A DNA stretch of 63,776 bases, taken from Branchiostoma floridae (lineage: Eukaryota; Chordata; Leptocardii; Amphioxiformes; Branchiostomatidae). The notes under the pieces were generated by a model. The model was not told where the DNA came from and made no database searches. It was given only the letters and a program-made list of their open reading frames with translations. Location: assembly GCF_000003815.2 (NCBI RefSeq), contig NC_049993.1:18470978-18534753 (forward strand), given 5' to 3'. Position 1 is the first letter of the stretch. Every line of letters starts with the position of its first letter. A program made the translations under genes and the position numbers. Shown piece after piece: positions 12,901 through 22,557 of this stretch.

Positions 12901-14464
12901 CCAATAGTCGAGATGTTACACTCTGCAGGTTGGACCTTTAACAACTACAACCCATCTCCACTGCCGCTGTGACCACCTGACCAAGTTTTCGGGCCTCACG
13001 GGTCTGGTTTCTCCACACGAGATCAACTTTGAGCGCGCTCTGAAAGGTTTCCTGCTGAAGAACCTGATTCAGAATCCCATCGGCATCATGACGTGCTGTG
13101 TCCTGTTCTCCTTCTACATCGCCTTGTGTGTGCCCTGGACAAGGAAAAATGACGCCAAGGACCTGGGAAAGGTATGCAAATGTTAACCCTTGGAAAGAAA
13201 TGTGTTCCACTATCACGAAGGGAAGGAATAATACTTATCTTTCTTATCAATGATTATTAGTTATCTTTCTTATCAAGCATCTATAAAGAACTTTGAAGAA
13301 GGTTTTTGTGCTGCACATAATCCGAATCACTAGCTTTTTTTTTTTTATCTAGATCACCACCGCAGCGATTTTCGATGACACGAAACATCCCAAGCCTCGC
13401 TACTACCTGAGGGTTTTCACCGGACCCAGAGCAAACGCCGGGACAACAGCAAAGGTAAAACAAATGCCACATTCGTTCTTCAACGTTTTTTTTATAAGAC
13501 TTTATAAGAACTTTAACCAGGTTTTCATACTGAAATTAAAAAGCTCTTCTTCCTCATCTTGGTTTTTGTTCGGTTAGATCTTCTATCTACTTCAAGTTTT
13601 ACACTTTCATTTCTAATATGCATTTTTCTACATTCTAAGGTGTCCATCATGCTGCACGGGTCGACCAGGGAGTGCGGCCCGTTCCTCCTGCACCAGCCCT
13701 ACTCCGCCATGTTTGAGAAGGGAAACATGGCCGGGTTTGTTCTGTGCACCGAGACGGACCCGGGCTGGCTCACCCACGTGCGCGTGTGGCACGACAACTC
13801 CGGGAAGGAGCCGTCATGGTAAACTCTTTTGCTATATCAGCAACCTGACGTGCAGTGTAATTTATTATGGGAAGGTCTCTTGTAATCAATCTGAGCCAAA
13901 ATCTGATAAGATTAATTCATTATCACAAAATACAACACGTTAGAACACCAGGCTAAATTGTATCGTCTTTATGGCATTTAAGATTCTCATCTACTGAGCT
14001 TTTCCTTTCGCAGGTTTCTGGACAGGATCATTGTGGACGATCTACTGCTCGAGGAGCAGCACTATTTCCTCTGCAACAGGTAGGCATTGCCACAAGTCAA
14101 TGTTGACAAATGAGTTAAAAATGTTTGAATGGACCTCATTGTTACTGGTTAACGTTCTATCAATATCAGTCAACCTTGTGAAGTACACCGTACTTAGCAT
14201 TGGAAATGATGCTACAACATTGTAAAGGGTGCTATGTTCCTTCACACAGGTGGCTGGCCTTTGATGAGGACGATGAGCAGATTGAGCGCGTGCTGCCTGC
14301 AGCTAAGGACGAGCAGCTGGTGGCCTTCAGCACTCTGTTCGCCGATAGAACTACCAAGTAAGACTTAACTTAAAGTGGAGCTTACGATATTTTGCCGTGT
14401 AAATAATGGTACATTTACATCTACACTTCTGAATTAAGTGCCAGTCAATTGATTGATTGATTGC

Positions 14465-14506
<42 letters not shown>

Positions 14507-17500
14507 AATTGAACTACAGGGACCTGCGAGACGGCCACATCTGGTACTCTGTGTACGGCCGCCCTGCCAGCAGCCCCTTCACCCGCACCCAGCGGGTCTC
14601 CTGCTGCCTGTCCATCATCATGTGCACCATGCTGGCAAACATCATGTTCTTCGGCCGAGGAGACGACTTCGACCCGCCGGAACCCGTCACGGTCTTCGGG
14701 TTTGATGTGGAGATCCCCATTTCATGGCCTCAGGTACACATTTTGTAATTAAAAAAATCCGTGCTATATTCCTCTGTATTCCTTCGACGATTGTAATTCA
14801 AACGTGAAAGATGAACTGCAACTTTTGTGTCATATATATCTAAACTTTGGCACTGAAGCATAGACCACAAGGTGCTTAAGGCCAGATGCTAATGGTACAG
14901 GAACGTACAAATATGGAAAAAACCTCAGGGCCATTCCCTGGTCTAGGCAGACACGCAGAATAGACAAGGAAGAAATGGCTGCTTTGGTATGGCATTTGCA
15001 TGGTTAATTCAGGATTCCTAAAAGATTAACTATTTCTCGTCTAAACAGATCTTAATCGGTCTCCAAAGCGCCGCGGTGGTGTTTCCCATCAACGCCATCA
15101 TCATCTGGATCTTCCGGAACGTCAAACAGCGTCCAGTTAAAAAGGGTAGGATGGGAACTCACTCAATATATTGTTTAATATGGCGACACTTTCTCATAAA
15201 CCTTAAATTTTGGCCTTGCATTTCATCCGGTAGGTAGCTATGGTAGCATTTCAATTATTATTATCATCTACGTTTAGAAACTTCTACCGACAACCAGACT
15301 ATCAAAAAAGAGAAATACGACGCAAATAGCAAACGGTCTTCAACAAAACACACTGCAACTTCCATGGAACTGTCAAGCATTGACATATACCTAATGAATG
15401 CGCCGCCTTCATTGCCAGAACAGGTATGTATAATAACTAGTTGTCTTCTATCCATTCCGATGCTAAGTAGTGAGTTCCCTGGTCCATGAAAGCAGTCACT
15501 GTTGGTTCCTACCCAACTTTCTATCTTCTAAATGAGATAAAAAGAAATTTGACCCTTTCAACAACCGAAGACAATTGGTCCTATCACCTGTTTTATCCCC
15601 GTTACAGGTTCGGCAAAATGCTGCACAACAACAGACCAGGCCGAATAACGCTAGTGAACTGACTTCCCCAGGACAGATCAAGTCGCAAGGTGAGGTCTTA
15701 AGGGCTAGAAATCAGCCCTTTAATGTGGCTTTATAGAATATCTTGACATGTTAAGTCATGAGTGCTCTTATTTTTGCATGAAATAATCACATTGGCTAAT
15801 TAATACTACTTCTCGTCACAAGGTGGACGATTACCAATTAATTTACGTCTAACATATGACATCGTTTTCAACATTTATATTTCGGTATATCCAATAATGT
15901 AACTTTAGTTTTCATGTTAACAACATTACAGAGGTAAATGAGAAGTACGCTGTACTGGATGATCCCGAGAACGCCACACCCGGGCTGCTGCCGTGGTGGT
16001 TTGCTTATATTGGTAGATAATATATATCTGTTTACATTTTAACATGTTCCATACTATAACGTTACACCATAGCAGTGTCAATTACTTACACTATTTGTAA
16101 AATACGAAATATTTGGAATAATACGTTATTTATAGCAATGTAGCGAACTATTTGTAACCAGTTCTATTTTTCGGCTAATATAAGATTGATTGATTTTGTC
16201 TGGCCCTTTCCCCTTCCCCAGGCTTCATCCTGGTGTTCGTCACCACCAACGCCGCCGCGTTCTTCGTCATGCTGTACACGTTTGAGTTCGGGCGGGAGAA
16301 GACAGAAGCCTGGCTGCTCATCTTCCTGACGTCATTCCTCTCCGACCTCATCCTCCTCCAGCCAGTCAAGATCCTCGCCATGGCGGCGCTGTTCACCGTG
16401 TTTTTCAAGGTGTTTTCATATTACTCGTGTTTTTAATGCCTTTCATACCAACCGAAAATCAACAAAGGCAAGCGAAATTAAAGACTAAAGGAACTTGTCT
16501 CACACTGAAACAATGCGTCGTTTATTCTTTAAATTGTTTGTATTGTTATGTTTCAGAGAGCTAAGAAAGAAGACGAAGTGAAGAGGTCTGACGTGAAGAA
16601 ATATGAGGAGATGGTTGCAAGCCAAAAGCAGGTAATGTGAGCATGAGTTGTTTATAACTAAACATCAATTATTCATTTTCAATAACCAAAGCCTCTTATT
16701 TATTCGACATTGAAAATGCTGTCCAAGTCTACGTCCAAGTATAATCGCTAATTCAGGCATTTTTAGGGACAGCCATGCCCGTGTTTTGAAACGTTTAGCA
16801 GTCTTGCTACTCAAACTGCTGCCTGTCCTATAAGGACCTGTCCCGGTTGTTGCAATGAATCTATGTTCCATTTCAGAGCCCACCTGTCCCGGCACCACAC
16901 GACTCCCCGGACCTAGCTGAGGCCCGCAGGATTGCCGTCCGGCGGAGGAAGCTGAGGAACATTCTGAAGGAAGTGGCTGTTTACGCCCTTTTCCTGGCCG
17001 TGGTCATGCTGGCTGCGTACGGACAGAAGAATCACCTGGCCTTTCATATGTCCAACGAGGTTCAGCGACTCGTCGTACACAACGAGAAAATGTCTTTCGA
17101 GGAAGTAAGTACTAATACATTTTATCTTAAAAATGTTATTATAGCTGTAAGTAGATATATAACGACAATACTAATCTACATCTTATCAAGTTTCTGGGAA
17201 AAGACGTTTGCTATAATGTTTGAACCGAAGCTGACTTACTTACTTACTTACTGACTGACTTACTTACTTGGATCAAATCTATGACCATTATACAGATGAT
17301 GTCGATACTGATTGACCAGAATTCTGTTCCACCCTTCTCCCTGTAATTATTTATCTAATGCTTATTGTGTATTGTTGTTTTATCATCATTAAACCGATGA
17401 TGATGTCGATATCGATTGGCCAGAATGTGTCTCTGTTGTAGACTTCGTTAAAATGGCCCTCCCCATCACTATGTTAGGTGGTTGATGCCGATTCCTACTG

Positions 17501-19613
17501 GACCTGGTTGGAAGATGCAGCCGTCCCAGTTCTTTACCCAGACGCCGCTTCAGCCGTCCCGGACCTGCCTGTCTATCGTGTAGGACCGATCCGGCTCCGC
17601 CAGGCTAGAGTCAAGCTGGGTAGGTCACTATATATATAATTACAACCAATTCACAGTAGATACTATATCTTAAGATATACTGAAACGAGTTTATCAAATC
17701 CCTCCCCAGATCCTGCCTGCCTGACGACAGTGTCACCAGGAAACCAGACATCCGGGTGCGACAGACGTTATGACTACCTCAGTCAGGACAAAGGGCAGTA
17801 CGGAGAAGGCTGGTTGCCGCTGCCCACAGTCAACATCACCGCTTTCAACGGGACCAACGGCACCGCAGAGACAGCAGAGCAGAACGGCACAAGTCCGTGG
17901 AGGCACCGGTCTTCTGGTGATCTACAGGGTATTCGTCCAACTAGACTCGCTGTATTTTTTCTACTTCCTAATCAACAATGCTGCATAAGATTTAGTAATG
18001 CACTGACATTTGCCAATAGATAAATATGCCATTGGCGTAAAGCATTGTGTTTTTCATTTGCCCTCAGCTTTATGATTAGAAAAAAGTACCAACGTAGACC
18101 TGTGGCTTTGTGGGGACTTGCACAAATTCTTAATTTTGCCAGCTAGTCACTGAAATGCAACAACTGAGTTTTCTTCCAATGTTTACACAACAGAACTGCC
18201 CTATGCGGGGGACCACGGCGTGTATTACGGAGGAGGCTACGTAGCCGACACGTCCAACAACGCGTCACAGACAATCGAGGCTTTGAAGAACCATGGCTGG
18301 ATTGACAGAGGTATACTATTATCATCTATTAAGAAATTTGTTAACTTCTCAACGCCATTTAATGTAAGAAACCAACTTATACCGTAAGGCTGTCATCTCT
18401 GATTGCCACGTTTTCTTTCGCTCAGCAACCCGAGCTGTCTTCACCGACGTGACCCTGTACTCGCCCGACTCCAACCTGTTCTCCATCGTGACCCTGCTGG
18501 TGGAGTTCACGGCTATCGGGGCCGGCTTCCCCCGCTGGGAGGTCCACACGGTCCGCCTCTACCGCTTCCACGGCGGCTGGGAGGTCTGGATGGCGCTCCT
18601 CTACATTTCTGCGCTCGCCGTGTTCACCTTGGTCTTTGCAATCAAAGAAGGTTGGTATTTCTTCAGCAATGCTTTTTAAAGATAACCTAGAATCGTAAAT
18701 GAGAGTTTCTTTCTGTTCTGGTGTCGACCTGGGTCGATAACTATGGAATGACGATTTCTTGTTTCTGTTGTGTTTACTTTTTGCAGGACGGAAGGCCTAC
18801 AACAGCGGAGCCCTGTACATCATGGACTTCTGGAACTGGGTGGAACTGATCATCATCCTGCAGGCCCTGGCGGGAGTCGCCACCTTCTTCTACTCTGAGG
18901 CCGGTCTGGAAGACGTAGCCAGTAAAATGGAAAATAACACAGCGGCAAGCTTTGGTGAGAACTCTGGTCTCTCGGGACGGTTCGTGAACTACAGACGCGC
19001 GGCCGTCTGGGACCAGGTCTACACTTACGTCATCGCCACCCTGCTGTGCAGCGTCACTCTCAAGATGACGCACCTGCTGCGCTTCAACCATCGCGCGTCT
19101 CTCCTCATCCACACCCTCAAGCGCAGCGTCGGGCCGCTCTCAGGCTTTTCCGCCATGTTCTTCCTCTACTTCTTCGCCTTCGCCATTCTGCTCCATCTGA
19201 CGTTTGGTCTGCGCATGCTCTCCTACAGTTCCTTTGCTCGGACATTCGAGGCGATGGTGACCATCATAGCTGGTGACATCAACTATGACGAAATCTCTTC
19301 TACTACTGGCAATCTGGGAACTTTCATTCTGTTTCTGTTTGTTTTCGTCTTTAACATCTGTCTGATTGGTTTCTTTGTGGCCATCATTGACGAGTCTTAT
19401 CATAGCGCAAAGGACGATGAACAGTTAGAGAAAACTGACTACGACCTGAAAGGGTTTTTCAAATATCAACTGCAAAAACTGAAGCCAAAGAAGAAGGCAA
19501 GGAAGGATGATTCTGAGAACATGTCGTCCATATCCGGACCCGGTTATGATGAGTTTAAGGTTAACGTGATGAGGAGGTTAAGTACAGTTTTTGATGACTT
19601 AGATGAAAGATAA
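699..19613 (+). CDS. Polycystin-1-like receptor-channel, copy A (5' end outside window)
   Basis: Polycystin-1 family membrane protein. Relatives act as autoproteolysed cell-surface receptors joined to a TRPP-type cation channel. Thirty-nine exons total 6428 nt; after a 2-nt split codon they give 2141 residues and a TAA stop. Visible parts in order are REJ-type ectodomain, GPS with first membrane segment, PLAT, membrane segments 2-6, the polycystin extracellular loop, and segments 7-11 with pore. All splice sites are GT/AG and all phases agree. The signal peptide and C-type lectin exons found in the sister copies must lie before position 1. No internal stop or frameshift is seen, so this copy looks functional. 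The closest named relatives are PKD1L2, PKDREJ and sea-urchin REJ proteins; I cannot choose between them. Exon coordinates are given in the domain entries below. Confidence 0.9.
841..1089. repeat. Compound microsatellite: (TA)n, (GA)n, then ATAGATAT-type units
   Basis: An intron of copy A contains pure TA to about 880, GA to about 906, then many imperfect units of the type gatatata to about 1089. Antisense open frames of repeated Tyr-Ile-Ser-Ile are products of this repeat and not genes. Confidence 0.95.
1225..1257. repeat. Perfect short palindrome (16-bp arms, 1-nt spacer)
   Basis: The arms read aattttgctgtatcac and its exact reverse complement, separated by one T at 1241. It lies in a copy A intron about 330 bp before the exon at 1586. 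No function is known; it may be the end of a small inverted-repeat element. Confidence 0.85.
2628..2930 (+). repeat. Tandem duplication of about 135 bp before a copy A REJ exon
   Basis: Two diverged units each begin near a tgtctgacagacatcg motif (2631 and 2767) and run through gagtacttccccggttg, gagcatttac and gatgcccg. The second unit ends against the acceptor of the exon at 2924. The same motif occurs at 60673 in copy C on the other side of the equivalent exon, so the motif also belongs to a dispersed repeat. Confidence 0.75.
3049..4032 (+). other. Large copy A intron with a G-tract and a CRE/E-box block
   Basis: This 984-bp intron contains a long G homopolymer around 3537-3552. Near its 3' end is a block with TGACGTCA (3944-3951) and CACGTG (3956-3961), repeated with the same spacing in copy C at 60911-60928. 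I see no gene in the rest. Confidence 0.7.
3927..3994 (+). promoter_or_regulatory. Intronic block with CRE palindrome and CACGTG, shared with copy C
   Basis: The block reads roughly ggtggacgctgctgacgtca, then a CACGTG E-box, then gtgcaaacatcc and catcacgg. The copy C counterpart (60895-60960) keeps both palindromes and their 12-nt start-to-start spacing. The equivalent intron of copy B (26673-27032) has no match. CRE and E-box are known transcription-factor sites; regulatory use here is only a guess from conservation. Confidence 0.4.
7756..7934 (+). repeat. 91-bp tandem duplication of an exon 3' half and its splice donor (copy A)
   Basis: The end of exon 7655-7831 and its GTAAGT donor (7756-7843) is repeated at 7847-7934 with another intact GTAAGT at 7923. 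Using the second donor would lengthen the exon by 91 nt and shift the frame. Its last bases (gactggaggaac) match copy B better than the adjacent copy A exon. No pyrimidine-rich acceptor precedes the second unit, so it is probably not a separate exon. Confidence 0.9.
9482..10206 (+). other. 725-bp copy A intron with a LINE 3' tail
   Basis: The only recognisable content is the LINE-like 3' end at 9833-9956, listed separately. The rest is AT-rich intron. Confidence 0.6.
9833..9956 (+). mobile_element. LINE-like 3' end with AATA tail
   Basis: The segment has gtacccggggcctccgt, aaaagcagtgtt, agtcactgaagggagc and taatccgggtaa, then an aaataaataaataaata tail. This order is typical of the 3' ends of CR1/L2-type LINEs in invertebrate deuterostomes. 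No reverse-transcriptase coding remains, so it is a 5'-truncated insertion. Class assignment is from memory of the pattern. Confidence 0.6.
10965..11137. mobile_element. MITE-like inverted-repeat element (tactgtaaatgca family)
   Basis: Ends are tactgtaaatgca and tgcatttacagta, exact inverse complements, with inner blocks rich in ttcgcggt and accgcgaa. About 173 bp, no coding capacity, inside a copy A intron. A second copy is at 53616-53815. Confidence 0.85.
12929..13171 (+). other. Copy A: GPS motif and first transmembrane segment
   Basis: This exon continues the GPS begun at 12566-12711. The full pattern is Cys, HSW, SGC, then CRCDHLTKF, matching the canonical Cys/Trp spacing and the HL/T cleavage tripeptide of adhesion GPCRs and polycystin-1. 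Autoproteolysis between Leu and Thr is therefore predicted. About 40 residues later a hydrophobic stretch around CVLFSFYIALCVPW forms membrane segment 1, followed by the basic KND tract that leads into PLAT. Length is 243 nt, against 234 nt in copy B, because of a 3-residue difference just after the GPS. Confidence 0.9.
13353..14357 (+). other. Copy A: PLAT domain (4 exons)
   Basis: Exons: 13353-13454, 13640-13818, 14014-14079, 14250-14357. Diagnostic motifs are YYLRVFTGPRANAGT, the VSIMLHG strand, WLTHVRVWHDNSG, SWFLDRIIVDD and HYFLCNRWL, the full PLAT (lipoxygenase-homology) order. In polycystins this beta-sandwich lies on the cytoplasmic side after membrane segment 1 and binds phospholipid and partners. 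The last exon adds an acidic linker (DEDDEQIE). The sequence is nearly identical in copy B. Confidence 0.92.
14448..14506. repeat. (TTGA)n microsatellite next to an acceptor site
   Basis: About 14 units of ttga run to within 13 nt of the exon starting at 14520 in copy A, where a pyrimidine tract normally lies. The matching copy B acceptor has a normal tract (tttttgtttatccacag). Confidence 0.9.
14520..17104 (+). other. Copy A: membrane segments 2-6 and cytoplasmic loop (8 exons)
   Basis: Exons: 14520-14733, 15049-15145, 15278-15423, 15608-15689, 15932-16012, 16222-16409, 16557-16631, 16877-17104. Segment 2 includes CCLSIIMCTMLANIMFF and segment 3 SAAVVFPINAIIIWIF. A hydrophilic Ser/Lys/Gln-rich loop of about 100 residues follows. 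Segments 4-5 include GFILVFVTT and LLIFLTSFLSDLILL. The exon at 16557 is a charged helix (KKEDEVKRSDVKKYEE). Segment 6 around YALFLAVVMLAAYG is equivalent to S1 of the channel unit. Confidence 0.87.
17236..17270. repeat. Short ACTT tandem repeat in a copy A intron
   Basis: Repeated acttactt units interrupted by gactgact. Nothing else is recognised in this 373-bp intron (17105-17477). Confidence 0.7.
17478..18650 (+). other. Copy A: polycystin extracellular (TOP) loop and segment 7 (4 exons)
   Basis: Exons: 17478-17619, 17710-17928, 18194-18310, 18426-18650. Family landmarks are YRVGPIRLRQARVKL, a pair of cysteines (DPACLT, SGCDRRYDY), GEGWLPLP, YYGGGYVAD, HGWIDRATRAVFTD and VEFTAIGAG. Segment 7 is LYISALAVFTLVFAI. 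In TRPP channels this loop builds the extracellular lid over the pore. The GEGW tryptophan is the codon changed to a stop in copy B. All introns here are phase 1, so no single-exon skip in this loop keeps the frame. Confidence 0.9.
18787..19613 (+). other. Copy A: terminal exon with segments 8-11, pore and C-tail
   Basis: One long exon holds the channel core. It has segment 8 (DFWNWVELIIILQALAG), segment 9 (YVIATLLCSVTLKM), segment 10 (GFSAMFFLYFFAFAILLH), a pore helix and filter-like motif (FEAMVTIIAGDINYDEI), segment 11 (FILFLFVFVFNICLIGFF), then AIIDESYHSAKDD. The short cytoplasmic tail is basic (KPKKKARK) and ends in a heptad-like helix (NVMRRLSTVFDDLDER) that could form a coiled coil. 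The stop is TAA at 19611-19613. Confidence 0.93.
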
Positions 19614-20690
19614 AATGAATAAGAGATGATGCAATACACCTTAGTCAGCTTACAGATGTACAGAGACTAAAAAAGACTGTCATTCTCGTATATGATGCTA
19701 CGCCATAGCTAAAAACTGCAGGGCTGACACGAATAAGTATTTTACCATGGTTAATATTGACTGTATAGATGAAAGATAAAATGTCAATTTTGATCCGAAG
19801 TAAAAATTCAAAAACATCCTGATCATAATTTTCTCTGTATCAGTAACCTAGTCTTTTGATCATACTATGAATTGGCCAGCAACAATATTACCATTATGAT
19901 GTTGATTTTCAAATGTATCTCTAGATCATCATACCAAATGTTTGAAAATGAGAACTAAAGATGAAAAAAAATGAAGTCCTTGCTGTCGAGAAGTTACGAG
20001 CATAATATGAAAAAACAAGAGATCTAATTGTATTGTTTGAAAAGAAAGGGAGACGAAAGACGTCTATGGTAGAGCACAGCACTTCGTCCTTTCGCCTTGT
20101 CCAGTATCCCACTAGAACATTTAACAGCAGTATGAAAATAATATCAGCATAACGACTAGCGTTCGAAGCAGAACTGTAGAATTATCTAAATAACCTTTTT
20201 TTAGATCTTATTAGCTTATGTTATGGTTAAGATGCATGATGTGTGACAATAATTATGTATAATTACAGTTACAGGATATCATTGTAAGAATATGTTATTG
20301 GTAAGTTAAGGTAGTCTCACATATTTTATTGTACTGTAAGGACTTCATTTCAGTATGGTATGGCAAAGAATGACAGCTTTGATTTAGAGATTGCAGAATT
20401 AGAATTGTAGTTAACCACTTTTGTTTGTATTTTATATGATATTATAGAATATCGTATTGCATTGTGTATATTGATAATGATGTATAATTATAAGATATCT
20501 TTGAAATCATGAAATGTAAGCATATCTTGGTATTTCGGTTCAAGTAAGGGTTGAGGAATCTTATTGTATTGTATCATTGTTGTGAGGACTTATGAAATGC
20601 AGTCATATAGATGTTCATTGACGAAGAATCTAAATAATGATAATAATTATGATGATATTAAATAAAACAAAGCTTAAAAATTACCAGGAC
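19614..20690 (+). other. 3' UTR of copy A
   Basis: AT-rich sequence after the TAA with no further exon. Parts around 20260-20310 and 20640-20690 resemble sequence after copy B (45404-45600), which supports a shared 3' UTR. A segment at 19674-19763 recurs in diverged form at 20866-20937. Confidence 0.6.
20661..20666 (+). terminator. Poly(A) signal AATAAA, copy A
   Basis: AATAAA lies 1048 nt after the stop. Copy B has one at a similar distance (45567-45572) in related sequence, which is why I prefer this one. Confidence 0.55.
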
Positions 20691-21002
20691 TGGTCCATTG
20701 GTAAAAATGTTGACAAGTAAAATACAAACAGAGAAATCCACATGTATGTTAACCGGTGCAAAATCAGGGGAAACCAGACTGATACGCATGGCAGAAGACA
20801 AGCGGATCCTGCAAAAAGAACTCTGCTGACCTGAGTCCGCCTAGAGATGCGCCCTATGTGGCAGAGACTGTCATTCTCGTTTAGCCATAGCCGACGCTGT
20901 AGGGCTTATAGAATTTTACAATGGTTAATATTGACCGAAGGAGACTATATACATACAGAATCAAGGTGCATTGGTTGAATTCGATAAGCCATTTTTATAT
21001 GC

Positions 21003-21123
21003 CCACACACGCACACATACACGCACACGCATAATAATGCACACACACACACACGCACTACAGATGCACACACACACACACACACACGCACTACAGATGC
21101 ACACACACACGAACACACACACA
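21003..21123. repeat. CA-rich microsatellite
   Basis: Imperfect (CA)n with two inserts of gcactacagatg. It lies between copies A and B. Confidence 0.95.
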
Positions 21124-21316
21124 ACTGTCAAGGATGCAAGCCTGGCCCAGCTGCAATGAGCAAAAAATAGAATAGACCACACCTAGTTATACCGCCACGT
21201 GGCTCTTTTTCACGTGTCGCTACACGTGATTGGACACACAAAGGACCTGATGACAAGACGCTTACGTGACGACACAACAATATCAGACCTGCGTAAACTA
21301 TACACTTCCAACACAA

Positions 21317-21441
21317 GCCTCTACCAGGCTCCACAGATCGATGGAAAACACACCAGAGGAGTTGACCGGCCGAGGAGTACAGTTTGGTGTGTTTTCTGTC
21401 TATTTGGCCAATTTCTACTATTTTCCAGCCTGGTGAAGGCT
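21317..21441. mobile_element. MITE-like element (gcctctaccaggctccac family)
   Basis: It begins gcctctaccaggctccac and ends in the inverse form (agcctggtgaaggc), with an inner ccaatttctactattttcc also seen in the related copies at 47023-47226, 52205-52386 and 52415-52610. It has no coding capacity. The 160-codon open frame crossing it (21199-21681) is chance plus repeat. Confidence 0.7.
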
Positions 21442-21555
21442 ATTCCAATATACTTTTGGGAACACGATCGTCAGCCAACAGACGCAAAGGAACTAGTCCA
21501 TCTGTTAGAAAATTACAAAGACGAATACGCCCAAAGGCTTGTGGAAGATAGTCAG

Positions 21556-21650
21556 ACCCTTTCCAAACCCGTATCCAGTTGCTCGAGTAACAGCTTTTTG
21601 GCGCATCTTATTATCTGGATGTCTAACCTTCACCTTTCAATAGTGACATC
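21556..21650 (+). repeat. Dispersed repeat fragment shared with 61155-61240
   Basis: Both fragments contain atccagttgctygagtaac, gctttttggcg and ggatgtctaacct. The copy at 61100-61240 also has the upstream half (gacgaagactggtgg). Element type is unknown; the motif has the look of a retroelement tail. Confidence 0.65.
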
Positions 21651-22020
21651 TTGCCTCCTATGTTTCATTAATAATAAATGAGCTCACGCAAACAGAAGAA
21701 AAACATGTCTACTAAAACCCATTGTTTTTATGATATGTCTCGTAGTCCTATGACGTGAAACTCTATGGCAGCTCACACAACAGGCGATTGATAAGACAAG
21801 TAATATTGTCCAATTTTTTTGTGTTTTCTTGTCGTTTTGACCATTGCCGTGAGACAGCGGCACAGATCAGGTGAATATGAAAGCGTGTGGAATGCTAGTC
21901 ATAAATTTACCCTGCGGTGGCGATAATCTTCGTTAGGCATTTAAAGGAAAAACAACTGATAGATTCTTTACTACTGCACTTGACAACATTGGTCGGGACA
22001 ATAAATTCTTTAGTGTTATA

Positions 22021-22259
22021 CCCAATTTCCACTAGGACGGCGCTCTCGCCGCGCTCTCTCTGCGACATAAAATTTGACACATGGCTCAGAGAATTGTATA
22101 GAAAAGAAACTAATACTTTTACACTTTTTGTGTTTTGTTGCCTTCTCAAACCCACTTTTACGTTTTGTGTGATATACCCAGTGTGAAAGTAAAGGTTACA
22201 TATATCCTATTTGGGTCGCAGTGAGAGCGCAGCCCGATCCCCGTCTAGTAGAAAGGGGA
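22021..22259. mobile_element. MITE-like element with GC-rich terminal inverted repeats
   Basis: It starts tttccactaggacggcgctc with cgcgctctctctgcgac and ends gtcgcagtgagagcgc, then tctagtagaaagggg: long imperfect inverted repeats around an AT-rich centre. Full relative at 61821-62062, a half at 51418-51469, and a short relative at 44672-44745. No coding sequence. Confidence 0.8.
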
Positions 22260-22329
22260 CCTGACACAAACGTCTGGCATGTCTGTCCCAATAAATATAC
22301 TATTGGATCAACTTTTGTTTAACAGGAGT

Positions 22330-22475
22330 GAAATCGCTCGGATGATATGTGTCATGGTGTAATGACGTTGAACACCATGGAAACTCAACAGACGATCGAG
22401 CACGTAGCACACGCCCCAAATTATATTACATTATGTTTCATTTGCGGGAGAACATTTCAGCAGGGAAGGAGCGCC
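22330..22475 (+). promoter_or_regulatory. Putative promoter / 5' UTR of copy B
   Basis: The stretch before the copy B start aligns in patches with that before the second first exon of copy C (51940-52108): gtgaaatcg, ggatgatatgt, atgacgtt, atggaaactca and cccaaat. Its final part (catttgcggga, acattt, agcagggaaggagc) matches the block before 50910. Shared patches in otherwise diverged DNA suggest a core promoter and leader. No clear TATA box is seen. Confidence 0.5.
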
Positions 22476-22557
22476 ATGGCAGGTTCCTTGCAAGGATTGG
22501 TGGTTCTTCTGGCAGCCTGTTCCATGTACATGGATCAGAGTCAATCAGTCAACCTTG
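22476..22557 (+). other. Copy B exon 1: signal peptide
   Basis: Begins MAGSLQGLVVLLAAC and ends QSVNL plus one base, donor GTAAGG. The hydrophobic core LVVLLAAC fits a short signal peptide. The SVNL end is shared with both copy C first exons. Confidence 0.8.

Noticed and set aside
18774-19403. Antisense open frames opposite the channel exon of copy A (and 43621-44274 in copy B)
   Set aside because: Shadows of the strongly biased codons of the real + strand exon; no splice or domain support.
21199-21681. 160-codon open frame between copies A and B
   Set aside because: It runs through a MITE and a dispersed repeat tail, has no domain and no counterpart after copy B.
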